Source of the DNA: Polyangiaceae bacterium
GTDB lineage: Bacteria; Myxococcota_A; Polyangia; Polyangiales; Polyangiaceae
Direction: 5' to 3'
Assembly (NCBI GenBank): GCA_009781005.1
Contig: WQYX01000011.1
Location: 1 to 64,000, forward strand
Length of the DNA stretch: 64,000 nucleotides
Position numbers and translations under genes: made by a program. The notes beneath the pieces were generated by a model that was given only the letters and a program-made list of their open reading frames with translations, was not told the DNA's origin and ran no database searches. This document shows, piece after piece, positions 7,890 through 18,202 of this stretch (positions are counted from its first letter, which is position 1; every line of letters starts with the position of its first letter).

Positions 7890-10298
7890 ATGACGGAAAA
7901 GAAGGGCCCCTCACGCGAAAAGGAAGAGGATACCGTGCAGTTCGGCGACGAGCTCCCGGTACTTCCCATCCGCAACGCGGTGCTGTTCCCCGGCGCGGTA
8001 GCACCGTTCGACGTGGGCCGCGAAAAGTCGGTCGCGCTCGTCGAGGACGTGGACAATTTTCCATCTCCGGTCATTGCGATCTTCGCACAGAGAGATCCCG
8101 CGACGGACGATCCCGGGGCAGAAGACCTTCACCGTGTCGGCTGCGCCGCGCGCGTGCTCAAGGCCCTCAAACACAGCTCGGGGAACTACTCGCTCATACT
8201 CCAGGGGCTCACGCGCATTCGGCTGGAAGAAGTGTCGCGGACTGCGCCGTATCTCAAGGCGAAGGTGCAAAAGCTTGCAGAGTCGAGCGCCGAGGACGAC
8301 GAAGCCGAAGCCCTCAGCATGAGCCTGCGCGACATCGCGAAACAGGTCATTCAGTTGATGCCGGAGCTGCCGCGGGAAGCTGGCTCGCTCATCGATTCGA
8401 TTCAAGCGCCAGGCGCGCTTGCAGACCTCGTTGCGGCAAACCTCGACGCGCCCGTGGAAGAGAAGGCGCAGCTCCTGGAGACGGTGGACGCGAAAGACCG
8501 CATTCGCAAAGTGCTTCGGCTGCTCACGCGCCAGCTCGAGATATTGAAAATGCGCGAGCGCATCAACTCCCAGATTAAGGAGGAGATGGGCAAAAACCAA
8601 CGCGAGTACGTGCTCCGCCAGCAACTCAAGGCCATCAAAGAGGAGCTCGGCGAGGACGAAGGAGATCAGGGTGATCTCGACGGCCTCGAGGAACGTATCG
8701 CGAAGGCGCAGTTGCCGAACGAAGCCGAATCGGTTGCAAAAAAGCAGCTCAAACGCCTTCGCAACATGCAGGTCGGATCGGCCGAGTACACCGTCGTCCG
8801 CACGTACCTCGACTGGATTCTCGATCTGCCCTGGCACAACTCCACAGTCGACAATCTCGATATCGCGCAAGTTCGTAAGGTCTTGGATGAGGACCACTAC
8901 GGTCTCGAGAAAGTCAAAAAACGCATTCTCGAATACCTCGCTGTCCGTAAGTTGAAAAAGGACAAGAAGGGACCCATTCTTTGCCTCATCGGACCTCCCG
9001 GTGTCGGTAAAACGTCGCTCGGCCGGAGCGTTGCGCGCGCCCTCGGTCGCAAGTTCCATCGCATCTCGCTCGGTGGCGTCCACGACGAAGCCGCCATTCG
9101 CGGCCACCGCCGCACGTACGTTGGCGCGCTGCCCGGGCAGATCATTCAAGGCATGAAGAAGGTCGGCACCACGAACCCGATCTTCATGCTCGATGAGATC
9201 GACAAGATTGGCCACGACTTCCGCGGCGATCCCGCGGCCGCCTTACTCGAAGTCTTGGATCCCGAACAGAACAACACGTTTGCCGACCACTACCTCGAAA
9301 TCCCGTTCGACCTGTCGGCCGTCATGTTCATCGCGAACGCGAACATTGCGGATCCCATTCCGCCTCCGCTCCGCGACCGCATGGAGATCCTCGAGCTGCC
9401 CGGATACACGCGCAACGAAAAGCTCGCCATCGCACGCCGGCACCTCATCCCCAAACAGATCGACGAACACGGCATCTCGAAAACGCAGCTCGTCTTCGAC
9501 GACAAGGCGGTCGACGTCATCATCGACCACTACACGCGCGAAGCCGGTGTTCGTACGCTCGAGCGCCAGATTGCCAGCGTCATCCGCGGCGTAGCGGTGA
9601 AGATCGCCGAGGGCAATACCGAAGACCGCCGCATCGAGACCGAAGACGACGTACGCGAGTTTCTTGGCGCGCCACGCTACACGAGCGAGGTGGCTGAGCG
9701 CACCGAAGAGGCGGGCGTTGCAACGGGTCTTGCCTGGACGAGCGTGGGCGGCGAGATCCTTTTCATCGAAGCCACACGCATGTATGGTACAGGCAAATTG
9801 CAGCTCACCGGCCAGCTTGGTGATGTCATGAAGGAGTCCGCGCAAGCCGCTCTTTCGTATGTCCGCACGAATTCGGAGAGATTCGGTATCTCGAGAGATT
9901 TTCTCGAAAAGAGCGATATTCACATTCACATTCCGGCCGGCGCCATGCCGAAGGATGGCCCGAGCGCCGGCGTCACGATGTTCACGGCCCTCGTTTCCAT
10001 GCTGACGGGGATTCGCGTCCGCCACGACGTGGCCATGACGGGCGAGATCACGCTCCGAGGACGCGTTTTACCCATTGGCGGGCTCAAGGAAAAAGTGCTC
10101 GCAGCGCACCGCGCAGGCATCAAGCGCGTGCTCATCCCCGAGAGGAACAAAGCGGATCTCGACGAGATACCAACCGAGATCAAAAACGATCTCGAGTTCG
10201 TCGTCGTCAGCAAGATGGACCAAGTGCTGGAGGCAGCGCTCGAGGCACCTTTGGCCCCGAAACCGGCCGAGGGCACAACCGCCGCAGCAACAAATTAG
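7890..10298 (+). CDS. lon: ATP-dependent Lon protease
   Basis: 802 residues, full-length LonA. The N-terminal substrate-recognition domain starts at [14 protein letters not shown], followed by a coiled region ([16 protein letters not shown]). The AAA+ module has Walker [10 protein letters not shown] near residue 368 and Walker [11 protein letters not shown] near 430. The protease domain has the catalytic serine in [10 protein letters not shown] near 690 and the catalytic lysine in [13 protein letters not shown] near 733. It degrades misfolded and regulatory proteins in the cytoplasm. The ATG at 7890 has GAGG nine bases upstream. Myxobacteria often carry two lon genes; which one this is cannot be told here. 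Confidence 0.97.
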   Translation: MTEKKGPSREKEEDTVQFGDELPVLPIRNAVLFPGAVAPFDVGREKSVALVEDVDNFPSPVIAIFAQRDPATDDPGAEDLHRVGCAARVLKALKHSSGNYSLILQGLTRIRLEEVSRTAPYLKAKVQKLAESSAEDDEAEALSMSLRDIAKQVIQLMPELPREAGSLIDSIQAPGALADLVAANLDAPVEEKAQLLETVDAKDRIRKVLRLLTRQLEILKMRERINSQIKEEMGKNQREYVLRQQLKAIKEELGEDEGDQGDLDGLEERIAKAQLPNEAESVAKKQLKRLRNMQVGSAEYTVVRTYLDWILDLPWHNSTVDNLDIAQVRKVLDEDHYGLEKVKKRILEYLAVRKLKKDKKGPILCLIGPPGVGKTSLGRSVARALGRKFHRISLGGVHDEAAIRGHRRTYVGALPGQIIQGMKKVGTTNPIFMLDEIDKIGHDFRGDPAAALLEVLDPEQNNTFADHYLEIPFDLSAVMFIANANIADPIPPPLRDRMEILELPGYTRNEKLAIARRHLIPKQIDEHGISKTQLVFDDKAVDVIIDHYTREAGVRTLERQIASVIRGVAVKIAEGNTEDRRIETEDDVREFLGAPRYTSEVAERTEEAGVATGLAWTSVGGEILFIEATRMYGTGKLQLTGQLGDVMKESAQAALSYVRTNSERFGISRDFLEKSDIHIHIPAGAMPKDGPSAGVTMFTALVSMLTGIRVRHDVAMTGEITLRGRVLPIGGLKEKVLAAHRAGIKRVLIPERNKADLDEIPTEIKNDLEFVVVSKMDQVLEAALEAPLAPKPAEGTTAAATN

Positions 10299-10300
10299 TA

Positions 10301-10316
10301 GTTTCCATTCGGAAAC
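10301..10316 (+). terminator. Small hairpin after lon
   Basis: GTTTCC-ATTC-GGAAAC starts two bases after the lon stop codon. The six-base stem has a four-base loop but no T-run follows, so it may stabilise the 3' end or be a weak terminator rather than a classical one. Confidence 0.35.
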
Positions 10317-10385
10317 GAACCGCCGTCGATGCGAGGACCAACGCTAGCGTCAGGACGCGCTGCGGGTTATGACACGCGTTCCCAC

Positions 10386-11672
10386 ATGATTCGCATAGGG
10401 CTTCTTGGTTGCGGCACGGTTGGAGGCGGCGTCGTTCAACTTCTTCACACGAACGCGGCCTACCTTGAGGCACGCATGGGCGCGCCCTTCGAGATTGCAC
10501 GGGTGCTCGTGCTCGATCCCTCGGTGGTGACCCTGAAGGAGCTCGATCGAAGCTGCCTCACGACCGACGCCGAACGCGTCATCGGCGATCCGTCGATCGA
10601 CGTGGTTGTCGAGGTCATGGGCGGCGTCAATCCGACACGAGACTATGTGGGTCGCGCGATCGCCGCGGGCAAGCAGGTCGTCACGGCCAACAAGGCGCTG
10701 CTTGCGCGTCATGGCGCCGAGTTGCTCGACCGCGCGCATGAGCACGGCGTGGACATGGCGTTCGAGGCCGCGGTCGGCGGCGGGATCCCGATCATCCGCG
10801 TGGTGCGCGATGCGCTCGCGGGCGACACGATCTCGAGTCTGTCAGGGATCGTCAACGGGACGTCAAACTACATTCTCACGCGCATGCAGGCAGACGGTCT
10901 GCCCTTCGAAGCAGCGTTGAAAGAAGCGCAACAAAAAGGTTACGCCGAAGCCGATCCGACGCTCGATGTTGGGGGAGGCGATGCCGCGCACAAGCTCGTC
11001 GTGCTCGCCATGCTTGCGTTCGGTGCGCGGCTCGATGGCGTTTCCATCCTGACCGAAGGGATCGACACGGTCGAACCCGTGGATCACTCCTTTGCCGATC
11101 GCTTTGGATTCGTCGTGAAGCTTTTGGCGATCGCAAAGGAGCATGGCAACAAACTCGAATTGCGCGTCCACCCGACGCTCGTCGAGCATGATGCACCGCT
11201 CGCAAGCATTCACGGCGTCTTGAACGCGATCGCCGTCGAAGGGCGCGCGCTCGGTCCGTGCATACTATCGGGGCGCGGGGCCGGGGCACTACCTACGGCG
11301 GTCTCTGTCGTGGGAGATCTCGTCGATGTCGCAATTGCCAAACGAAACGGCACGGCCGGCCAGCGCACGCGCGCGATTCGCCTCGCAAAGCGGGAGCTTT
11401 TGCCAACTGCAGATATCGAATCACGTTACTATTTCAGATTTAGCGTATTCGATCGACCCGGCGTTCTTTCGAAGATCACGGGCACACTTGGCGAGCGGGG
11501 AGTGTCGATTGAGCAAATGGTGCAAAACGGACGCGGCAATTCCGATGTGCCCGTCGACGTCGTCATCCTGACACACGAATCGAAAGAAGCCGCGGTGCAA
11601 GGCGCACTCGAGGTGATTGGCAAAAGCGACTACGTCGCAAAGCCCCCACGGATGATTCGCGTGCACGGCTGA
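10386..11672 (+). CDS. hom: Homoserine dehydrogenase
   Basis: Reduces aspartate semialdehyde to homoserine with NAD(P)H, the branch point to Met, Thr and Ile. 428 residues: Rossmann motif IGLLGCGTVGGGVV at 3-16, VVTANKALLA near residue 98, the family signature with GIVNGTSNYILTRM and GYAEADPTLDVGG, then a C-terminal ACT domain from about residue 345 (YYFRFSVFDRPGVLSKITGT), which usually gives feedback control by an amino acid. ATG 10386 starts exactly at the family N-terminus. The gene ends seven bases from the converging murI; the sequence at its stop (GACCGCTTTC) resembles the start of motif C. Confidence 0.96.
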   Translation: MIRIGLLGCGTVGGGVVQLLHTNAAYLEARMGAPFEIARVLVLDPSVVTLKELDRSCLTTDAERVIGDPSIDVVVEVMGGVNPTRDYVGRAIAAGKQVVTANKALLARHGAELLDRAHEHGVDMAFEAAVGGGIPIIRVVRDALAGDTISSLSGIVNGTSNYILTRMQADGLPFEAALKEAQQKGYAEADPTLDVGGGDAAHKLVVLAMLAFGARLDGVSILTEGIDTVEPVDHSFADRFGFVVKLLAIAKEHGNKLELRVHPTLVEHDAPLASIHGVLNAIAVEGRALGPCILSGRGAGALPTAVSVVGDLVDVAIAKRNGTAGQRTRAIRLAKRELLPTADIESRYYFRFSVFDRPGVLSKITGTLGERGVSIEQMVQNGRGNSDVPVDVVILTHESKEAAVQGALEVIGKSDYVAKPPRMIRVHG

Positions 11673-11679
11673 CCGCTTT

Positions 11680-12498
11680 CTATAAGTCGATTTGTTCGGC
11701 CGAATCGACAGGACTTCCAAGGAACCGCGATGCGGTTTGTTCGAAGCTCTTTGGTAAATCCGTCACGAGAAGACGCGTTGTGCCGAGAGCGCTGTCTTCG
11801 CGGAGCAGATCTCTCGACTCGAGAAAACCAGCGACCTCGCTCGCCACGGCGTGCGCGCTGTCGATGATCTCGACATGATTCCCGATCATGGCCCGCGCTT
11901 CTTCTTGAATGACATCGAAGAGCAAGGGGTAGTGCGTGCAACCGAGGATGATGACGTCGACTCCTGCGCACGCGAGTGGTTCGAGGTAGCGGCGCGCGGC
12001 AAGGCGAGGAACCTCTCCGGTTGTCCAGCCTTCTTCGGCTAGCGGCACGAGCAGCGGCGCGGCCTGACCGATCGTCTCGACGCGCGTGGAGCAGGCGGCG
12101 ATGGCGCGCACGTAGGCGCCGGACGACGTGGTGCCGGCCGTGGCAAGGACGCCGACCTTGAAGACGCGCGTGGCGGACGCGGCGGCGCGCGCTCCGGGTT
12201 CGATGACGCCGAGGACCGGCAGATCGAGATCCACGCGCAAGCGCTCGAGCGCCACTGCGCTCACGGTGTTGCACGCGACGATGATGGCTTTGACACCGTG
12301 CGCCACGAGATGGTTCGCGCAGCCCATGGCATAGCGCACGACCGTGGACGCGCTGCGCGTGCCGTACGGAACGCGTGCGGTGTCACCAAGGTAGACGATG
12401 TCTTCGTGCCCGAGGACTTTGCGCAGCTCGCGCACCACCGTAAGGCCGCCAAGCCCCGAGTCGAAGACGCCGAGCGGCGCTTGGTGATCGTGTTTCAT
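11680..12498 (-). CDS. murI: Glutamate racemase
   Basis: Makes D-glutamate for peptidoglycan. 272 residues with the expected motifs: [16 protein letters not shown] at the N-terminus (Asp/Ser pair), the first catalytic cysteine in ACNTVSA, and the second in LGCTHYPLL. Its ATG overlaps the pyrB stop by four bases (12495-12498), so translation is coupled to an unrelated pyrimidine gene. Confidence 0.95.
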   Translation of the reverse strand: MKHDHQAPLGVFDSGLGGLTVVRELRKVLGHEDIVYLGDTARVPYGTRSASTVVRYAMGCANHLVAHGVKAIIVACNTVSAVALERLRVDLDLPVLGVIEPGARAAASATRVFKVGVLATAGTTSSGAYVRAIAACSTRVETIGQAAPLLVPLAEEGWTTGEVPRLAARRYLEPLACAGVDVIILGCTHYPLLFDVIQEEARAMIGNHVEIIDSAHAVASEVAGFLESRDLLREDSALGTTRLLVTDLPKSFEQTASRFLGSPVDSAEQIDL

Positions 12499-13454
12499 GG
12501 GCGCGACGAAAGCGCGTCGCTCGGCGTGTGGTTTCCGCCGGTAAGCAGCAGATCGAGCACCGCCATGCGCACGGCGACACCCGCCTCGACCTGATCGAGA
12601 ATGACGCTCTTGTTGCCGTCGGCAACGTGCGGATCGAGTTCGACGCCGCGGTTGATCGGGCCCGGATGCATGACGATGGCATCGGGCTTCGCTTTCGCGA
12701 GCGCGACGGGGCCGAGGCCGTACGTGCGCGAGTACTCGCGCGTGGTGGACATCATGGCGCCGGCGAGGCGCTCGTTCTGGATGCGAAGCATCATCACGAC
12801 GTCGGCATCACGTACGGCGTCCTCGAAGCGAGGCATCACGCGGACCGTGGGACCGAGCGTCTCGGCGTGCGCGGGGAGCATGGTGCGAGGCGCGGTGAGA
12901 CGAACCATGGCGCCCTTTCTGCCGAGAAGAATGGCGTTCGAGCGCGCAACGCGAGAGTGTGCAATATCCCCGCAAATAGCGACGACGAGTCCTTCGAGGC
13001 GCCCCTTGCTGCGGCGGATCGTAAATGCGTCGAGCAGCGCCTGCGTGGGATGCTCGTGCGCGCCGTCACCCGCGTTGATGATGGAGGCCCGTATGCGTGA
13101 AGCGAGGAAGTCGATCGCCCCGGAACTCGCGTGGCGGACAACGAGCGCGTCGGCGCGCATCGCTTCGAGGTTCTTCGCCGTGTCGAGGAGGGTCTCGCCT
13201 TTGGTGACGCTCGAGCCCGACGAGCTGACGTTCACGACGTCGGCACCGAGGCGCTTACCAGCAGCTTCGAACGAAGTGCGCGTGCGGGTCGACGCTTCGA
13301 AGAAAACGTTGATGATGGTGCGTCCTTTGAGAACGGTCGACTTCTTCTCTGTCCTGCGACAGAGGGCGTGCCACGTCTCCGCGCGGTCCAAAACCGCGTC
13401 GATGTCCGCCGCTGACAGCGACTCGACGCCGAGCAAATGACGGTGCGTCCACAT
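12495..13454 (-). CDS. pyrB: Aspartate carbamoyltransferase catalytic subunit
   Basis: Condenses carbamoyl phosphate with aspartate, the committed pyrimidine step. 319 residues: carbamoyl-phosphate loop STRTRTSFE, lysine in [20 protein letters not shown], and the aspartate loop in the C-terminal half with [10 protein letters not shown]. No pyrI or pyrC lies beside it in the window. It is the first gene of a two-gene unit with murI. The start is ATG 13454. Confidence 0.95.
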   Translation of the reverse strand: MWTHRHLLGVESLSAADIDAVLDRAETWHALCRRTEKKSTVLKGRTIINVFFEASTRTRTSFEAAGKRLGADVVNVSSSGSSVTKGETLLDTAKNLEAMRADALVVRHASSGAIDFLASRIRASIINAGDGAHEHPTQALLDAFTIRRSKGRLEGLVVAICGDIAHSRVARSNAILLGRKGAMVRLTAPRTMLPAHAETLGPTVRVMPRFEDAVRDADVVMMLRIQNERLAGAMMSTTREYSRTYGLGPVALAKAKPDAIVMHPGPINRGVELDPHVADGNKSVILDQVEAGVAVRMAVLDLLLTGGNHTPSDALSSRP

Positions 13455-13490
13455 TGCGGGGCACCGCCTACCACGCGGCGCTCCGGACAG

Positions 13491-14930
13491 CTACGGAGTC
13501 ACCTGCAACACCGCGCCCGCAACGCCACTGGGGCCGTTGTTCACACCGGGTTTTCCGCCCGCTCCCTTCACTCCCGCGGAACCCGACGTGATGCGTGTGG
13601 CGGCGTTGTGCGCTGGCTCCACGTCGCCAATCCACAGAACGCCCGCCGAGACGCCTCCCGCTCCACCAGCACTCGCGCCACCATTGCCGCCTTCGCCGCC
13701 ACCCCCTCCTTGACAACCGCCATTGGCTCCCCCCGCTCCCCCATCGCTTCCCCATTGGTACGATTGACCTATAGCACCTACACCTCCGTTGCCCGCATTG
13801 CCCGCGCTGAGTGAAGAATCATCCAAGGTGACGGTGCTCCGGAAGGAAAGGAGCGCAATGCTTGCCCCTCCAGCTTGTGCTGCTCCTCCCCCAGCGCCTC
13901 CGCAGCCTCCGCAGCCTCCGCCGCCACCACCGCCGGTGGCGCCCGTAGAAGCGTTGTAGCTGCCGCCCCCACCGCCACCACCTTGCCCGGTACGCCCATC
14001 CTCGCCCGCTGCGCTTAGCGCTGGATGCCAACCCATGTTGTCAAGGCTTCCAAACGCCGCCGTCACCGTCCCAGCGGGCGGCGCCGCTGCCCCGACTCCA
14101 TCCAGACCATCGTCGCCATGGGCCCCCCATTGTCCGCCGCCCGTGCCGGGAACGGCGCCCGTGCCACACGTTTGATTCGCGACGCCAGCCAGGCCACAGC
14201 AGTCCTCGAACGGAGTGCCGACGTCTCCGTTCGTCGCTGGCGATCCTCCATTGCCGCCATGGCCTCCCGTTGTAATGCTGTTGTTCGTGCATGCGCATGT
14301 TCGCGCGGTTCCGCCTGTCGAGCCTGATGCTGGGTTGCCGGACGGCGCGTTCGAGCCCGAGTAATTCGATCTCGTCTGCCCGTCTGCCCCGTCGTTCCCT
14401 TTGCCCGCGACGATCGCGCTTCGCTCAAATTTCACATTCGCGTTCGACACGAAGACCGCGATGCTCGACGCACCCGAAGTCGTGGCGTCTCGTGCATCGA
14501 ACTCCATGTCTGAAATCGTGATGAGACTCGTGAAGTCTGCAATCTTCAGCGCGTAATCAGAATTTGGCGACTTCACAACGGTTTGGTTGCCTGCGTTGTA
14601 CTGCCAGGACGTGCAGTCGAAGCCTCCGTAAATATCGCTAACAGAGATGGATCCATCGAGAACCACCTGCTCGGCATAGTTCCCGGCGCACACGTAGACA
14701 TTCGGTTTGCCGCCAAGGAGGGTGAGTGCTTTGCCAATCGTTCGGACGGGTGCCTCCATGGTGCCGTCGTTGGCGTCACTGCCCATGTTGCTAACGAAAA
14801 CCCCTTTGTCGTCCGTTGGAGGTTCATCATCGCCCGCATCGGAGATCGGTGGCGGCTGATACGGAATGTCGTATCCAGTGCAGGCTGCGGCAATCAACGC
14901 AAAGAAAACGAACCCGCGGATGCGACACAT
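13491..14930 (-). CDS. Glycine-rich lipoprotein with DUF1565-like (beta-helix) region
   Basis: 479 residues. The signal peptide ends in a lipobox, IAAAC, with Cys17 as the probable lipidated residue. Residues 45-165 (VFVSNMGSDANDGTMEAPVRTIGKAL and the following short beta-rich strands) resemble the DUF1565 right-handed beta-helix start seen in many myxobacterial surface proteins. From about 190 on the chain is Gly/Ala/Ser-rich with runs such as GGGGGGSYN and GGGGGGGCGGCGGAGGG, without transmembrane segments. Likely a cell-surface protein; function unknown. Upstream lies a pair of AT-rich direct repeats (15012-15044) that could be its operator. Confidence 0.75.
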   Translation of the reverse strand: MCRIRGFVFFALIAAACTGYDIPYQPPPISDAGDDEPPTDDKGVFVSNMGSDANDGTMEAPVRTIGKALTLLGGKPNVYVCAGNYAEQVVLDGSISVSDIYGGFDCTSWQYNAGNQTVVKSPNSDYALKIADFTSLITISDMEFDARDATTSGASSIAVFVSNANVKFERSAIVAGKGNDGADGQTRSNYSGSNAPSGNPASGSTGGTARTCACTNNSITTGGHGGNGGSPATNGDVGTPFEDCCGLAGVANQTCGTGAVPGTGGGQWGAHGDDGLDGVGAAAPPAGTVTAAFGSLDNMGWHPALSAAGEDGRTGQGGGGGGGSYNASTGATGGGGGGGCGGCGGAGGGAAQAGGASIALLSFRSTVTLDDSSLSAGNAGNGGVGAIGQSYQWGSDGGAGGANGGCQGGGGGEGGNGGASAGGAGGVSAGVLWIGDVEPAHNAATRITSGSAGVKGAGGKPGVNNGPSGVAGAVLQVTP

Positions 14931-15011
14931 GGAAAACCTCCGTGGTCCCCCATGTCACCTGATTTCGGCTTGTTTCGCAAGGGGATCATAGGCATGCCGC
15001 GGTGTCGTGCA

Positions 15012-15044
15012 GTGTGCGCGCAGCTAATTTTATGTGCGCAGCTA
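15012..15044. promoter_or_regulatory. Direct repeats of a GCGCAGCTAATTT unit
   Basis: Two copies of GTGCGC(GC)AGCTAATTT lie side by side about 85 bases upstream of the minus-strand lipoprotein start at 14930. They also contain the stop codon of the rhomboid-like gene. They are unusually AT-rich for the region, so a binding site or promoter element is plausible but unproven. Confidence 0.35.
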
Positions 15045-15887
15045 ATTTAAATATCGCTTGTCGGTCGGTGGCCGGTGATCATCGTCCGCGCCGCCTTTGA
15101 CCACGCGAAGTGACGGTCCACCTCGCGATCGCGCTTTCGTCGTCCGCGTTCGCTCTGGGTGGAGGACGGATTCGATATCGAATCCACCCCCACTTCGCCG
15201 CCGGAGGAAGGCTAGCTTGATGCGAAGCCATGCGGCGCGGAAAGGAGATGGGGTACCGCCAAGCAGAACGCCCGCTGCAATGCCACCAAGCGGGGCAACC
15301 GCACCCTCTGGTGCACCCTGAAGAAACACAAGCGACAGGATGGCAAGGCCAATCGTCAACCAGTAAAGGGTGCGGCCGCTGATGGGCAGGAAGAAGAAGA
15401 GCCGGATCTGCCGGTGCCCGTTCTCCTTCCCCCATGCAATGGCCGTGGCCGCGATCGCCGCAAAGGGGCCAAACACGATGGGCGGATGAAAGATGGGATG
15501 CCCTCCCGGAAGGAGGAGCGTCACGAGCAGGACCGCAAGGTTGCCGAAGACGACGGCTGCGGCGAGAAAACGAAGAACGCGCGCGCCACCCCAGCGTCTT
15601 TCGAGATCCGTTGTGAGAAAGTACAAACCGACGAGCGACCAGAGCGCGTGACTGATACCCGTGGGCGAGGTGAGCAAACCAGACGTGAGCAGCGTCCACA
15701 GGCGGAGCAAATGCGACGGCTGGAACGCCAGCCACGCGAAGAGCGCCTCGCCGAGCGGCGGGCCAGGCACGTAATTGACAATCACCGCCCCGAGCACGCC
15801 GAGCACGGCAACCGCGATGAGCACGCCCTTCAAGGTGCGACCCGGCCGAGGAAACGACGCCGTCACGAACTCGCCCGGCTCTCTCAT
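15042..15887 (-). CDS. Rhomboid-like membrane protein lacking catalytic residues
   Basis: 281 residues with about six hydrophobic segments between 20 and 205 and a soluble basic tail. The layout follows rhomboid proteases: an early WLAFQPSHLLRLWTLLTSGLLTSP segment, the TM region VFGPFAAIAATAIAWG where GxSG should sit, and APLGGIAAGVLLGG where the catalytic His segment (GHLGG) should sit. Both the serine and the histidine are absent, so this should be a pseudoprotease, possibly a binding or quality-control factor. It ends 111 bases before the glycine-rich lipoprotein start. Confidence 0.65.
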   Translation of the reverse strand: MREPGEFVTASFPRPGRTLKGVLIAVAVLGVLGAVIVNYVPGPPLGEALFAWLAFQPSHLLRLWTLLTSGLLTSPTGISHALWSLVGLYFLTTDLERRWGGARVLRFLAAAVVFGNLAVLLVTLLLPGGHPIFHPPIVFGPFAAIAATAIAWGKENGHRQIRLFFFLPISGRTLYWLTIGLAILSLVFLQGAPEGAVAPLGGIAAGVLLGGTPSPFRAAWLRIKLAFLRRRSGGGFDIESVLHPERTRTTKARSRGGPSLRVVKGGADDDHRPPTDKRYLN

Positions 15888-15938
15888 TCTTTTTCGACTC
15901 TAATTTCGCAGCCGCGCGCCGGCAAGGTGGCCCAAGGT

Positions 15939-16796
15939 CTAGGGAATGGGGACGCACGTAGCCGAGCTCACGAGCCCCGGGGTTGCCGGCGCCGAACACG
16001 TTGTTTGCGCAACTGGCGCACCCGCCAACATGAGCCCAACATCGAACGTGAAATTGCCGGGCGTGGGCGTCGAGAGCACGTACGGTGTTCCGCACGCGAT
16101 ATCGACGATTGAAATGACGTCGCTATCGATGCGCGCGCGAACGCGCACCGTATCGAAGTCTGAACCGCACGTCGCGAGCGTTCCATCCGCCATTGCAAAT
16201 TGGTCGGTCGAAAGCTGAATGGTGGCCGGGGCCACCGCGGCATCCGCTTGCGAGTCGATCCCTGTCGTGCCGAGCGCGATCGGATTGCAGGATGCAAGCA
16301 CTTGGACTTGGTCCGACTGTGTCGCGGTGCACGTTGCCGTCCACGTGGGATTGCCCGCAAGCCAGGTGCTATTCGCGGCCTCTGCGGCTGTTGGGTCTGA
16401 CGTGCTCAACTGCGATCCGCCATTTGCCGCGTTCCAGGCGTCCGCGTTGAAGAGATAGAGGTAGAGTCCGAAGTTCGCATTGCCGTTCGGTCCGAGCGGC
16501 AGATTGAGGAATGTGATGTCTGAAAAGCAGTCGTAAACGTTCGCTGCGACGAACGTGCGCGCGGGCTCTGCGCCGCCCGCGTCGTTGTCCTGGAAGACAA
16601 CGGCTCCGACCTTGAACACCTGCGAAACAGCGGTGCCGCAACCGCGCCCCGACGTCAGCGTCTCCGCGCGAATGACGATTCCGGTGATGACGATCGTTGC
16701 TGTGGAACTATTCGAGGTGCCGCATGCAACGGCCCCCATGACCGCGGTCACGACGAGAGCGGCAAGCATCGGAGCGAGCTTTCGAAGACGGCGCAC
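15939..16796 (-). CDS. Hypothetical lipoprotein
   Basis: 285 residues. A basic n-region (MRRLRK), a hydrophobic core and the lipobox AVAC (Cys25) predict a lipoprotein. The mature part is rich in Thr, Ala and Asn with about seven cysteines, suggesting disulfides. I recognise no family. It is divergent from tolQ with 72 bases between them and 51 bases from the rhomboid-like gene. Confidence 0.7.
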   Translation of the reverse strand: MRRLRKLAPMLAALVVTAVMGAVACGTSNSSTATIVITGIVIRAETLTSGRGCGTAVSQVFKVGAVVFQDNDAGGAEPARTFVAANVYDCFSDITFLNLPLGPNGNANFGLYLYLFNADAWNAANGGSQLSTSDPTAAEAANSTWLAGNPTWTATCTATQSDQVQVLASCNPIALGTTGIDSQADAAVAPATIQLSTDQFAMADGTLATCGSDFDTVRVRARIDSDVISIVDIACGTPYVLSTPTPGNFTFDVGLMLAGAPVAQTTCSAPATPGLVSSATCVPIP

Positions 16797-16868
16797 GGCT
16801 GCTTCTTACACGACACCGGTCCGAAAAGCGCGTTTGACACCGCTTCACCCGCCGAATGATAACGGGGC

Positions 16869-17609
16869 ATGGCTTTCGTTTCGTCCATCCGCATCGAGCT
16901 TCAAAACTCCGTGGTGCAGACGCCGCCGGCTGCGGCCCCTGCCCGGCTCGATCCCATGCAGCTCGTTCTTCAGGCGTCGATTCCGGTGAAGCTCGTGCTC
17001 GTCTTGCTCGTCGCATTTTCGATTCTCTGTTGGATCGTCATCGCGGCCAAGGCGCTGCACATCATGCGCGCGCGCACGGACTCCGAGAAGTTCATGAAGG
17101 CCTTCGATGCCGCCGGATCGCTCGACGCACTCGCGAAGCAAGGGCTCGCAGCATTTCGAGGATCACCCTTCGCACGCATCTTCGCGACGGGCTACGACGA
17201 GATGGTGCGCCTCACCCGCGGCGAGCGCGGCAAGCGACTCGACGATGCGCAGGGCACGCACGTCGAGAGCATCACGCGGCGCGCCGCTGCCGCCGAGATC
17301 ACCCACCTCGAATCTTGGATGAGTCTTCTCGGCACCATTGGATCCACCGCGCCGTTCATCGGCCTCTTCGGCACCGTCTACGGCATCATGGATGCATTCC
17401 TCAGCATTGGAAACCAGCAGAGCGCGAACCTCCCGGTCGTCGCGCCAAAAATCGCCGAGGCGCTCATCGCCACCGCGATCGGTCTCGTCGCCGCCATCCC
17501 TGCGGTCATGGCGTTCAACTATTTCTCGCGTCGCGTGGGTGAGCTCGCCGACATCATGGACGCATTCGCCGCAGACGTTGCATCGCGCGCGAAACTCGGA
17601 GGCGTGTAG
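16869..17609 (+). CDS. tolQ: TolQ/ExbB-type proton channel protein
   Basis: 246 residues. The inner-membrane component of the Tol system uses proton flow to energise outer-membrane constriction. TM1 lies near 36-58 (PVKLVLVLLVAFSILCWIVI), and a cytoplasmic loop follows. TM2 and TM3 (LLGTIGSTAPFIGLFGTVYGIM near 155-176 and EALIATAIGLVAAIPAVMAFNYF near 197-219) carry the conserved channel threonines and GLFGTVxGI signature. Two bases separate it from tolR. The tolB downstream argues for Tol rather than ExbB. Confidence 0.92.
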   Translation: MAFVSSIRIELQNSVVQTPPAAAPARLDPMQLVLQASIPVKLVLVLLVAFSILCWIVIAAKALHIMRARTDSEKFMKAFDAAGSLDALAKQGLAAFRGSPFARIFATGYDEMVRLTRGERGKRLDDAQGTHVESITRRAAAAEITHLESWMSLLGTIGSTAPFIGLFGTVYGIMDAFLSIGNQQSANLPVVAPKIAEALIATAIGLVAAIPAVMAFNYFSRRVGELADIMDAFAADVASRAKLGGV

Positions 17610-17611
17610 CC

Positions 17612-18040
17612 ATGAGCATGGGTACGAGCGGCGGCGCAAGGAGTCGTCGCCGCACGGGCGGCATGAACGACATCAACGTGACGCCGCTCATCGACGTCAT
17701 GCTCGTCTTGCTCGTCATCTTCATGGTGACTGCGCCACTTCTCACGACGGGCGTGCAAGTCGATCTGCCAAAGGTGCGAAGCTCGCCGATGCAGGCCGAC
17801 GATTCGAAGATGCTCGTCATCATCACCGTCGACGAGCACGTCTATCTCGGCAAAGACGAAATCACGGGAGCGGTCGAAGAGAAGCTCAAAACGAACGCGC
17901 GACTTCAAGAGGAGCGCGAGCTCTTCGTGCAAGCCGACGAGAACGTGAAGTACGGCGCCGTTCTTCGCGTCATGGCAGCAGCGCGTAGCGCGGGCGTTGA
18001 AAAACTTGGGATGATCACGGACCCCCTGGTGGTGAAATAA
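17612..18040 (+). CDS. tolR: TolR/ExbD-type proton channel protein
   Basis: 142 residues: short basic N-terminus, NDINVTPLIDVMLVLLVIFMV with the essential aspartate in the single TM helix (around residue 29), then a periplasmic domain ending in MAAARSAGVEKLGMITDP. It pairs with TolQ in the proton channel. It is followed by the 144-base family B repeat that separates it from the TonB/TolA-like gene. Confidence 0.93.
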   Translation: MSMGTSGGARSRRRTGGMNDINVTPLIDVMLVLLVIFMVTAPLLTTGVQVDLPKVRSSPMQADDSKMLVIITVDEHVYLGKDEITGAVEEKLKTNARLQEERELFVQADENVKYGAVLRVMAAARSAGVEKLGMITDPLVVK

Positions 18041-18058
18041 GGACGTTAACGAACTGCC

Positions 18059-18202
18059 TAAACGCGTTTGATAACCGTCGCGAGCGACGCGAGGCCAAGG
18101 CGGGCCCGAGGAGCCCGTGTAAGTGTACTTCTCGCACATGCGCAGGCACCGCAGGGCCCAACGCTGGCATCGCGGCGCGCAGCAGGTTAGGAAACGCGTT
18201 TA
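18059..18202 (+). repeat. Family B hairpin repeat, copy B3, inside the tol operon
   Basis: Starts TAAACGCGTTTGATAACCGT and ends GCAGGTTAGGAAACGCGTTTA, so the outer arms (AAACGCGTTT) and the CCGT/AGGT blocks pair. The centre is AAGT-GT-ACTT. It fills the tolR to tolA-like gap and ends on the base before the GTG start at 18203. Its own TAGGAAA (from 18188) is the only Shine-Dalgarno-like sequence near that start. Confidence 0.78.

Noticed and set aside
7911-9215. 434-codon minus-strand frame opposite lon
   Set aside because: Antisense to the conserved Lon domains; no supporting motif.
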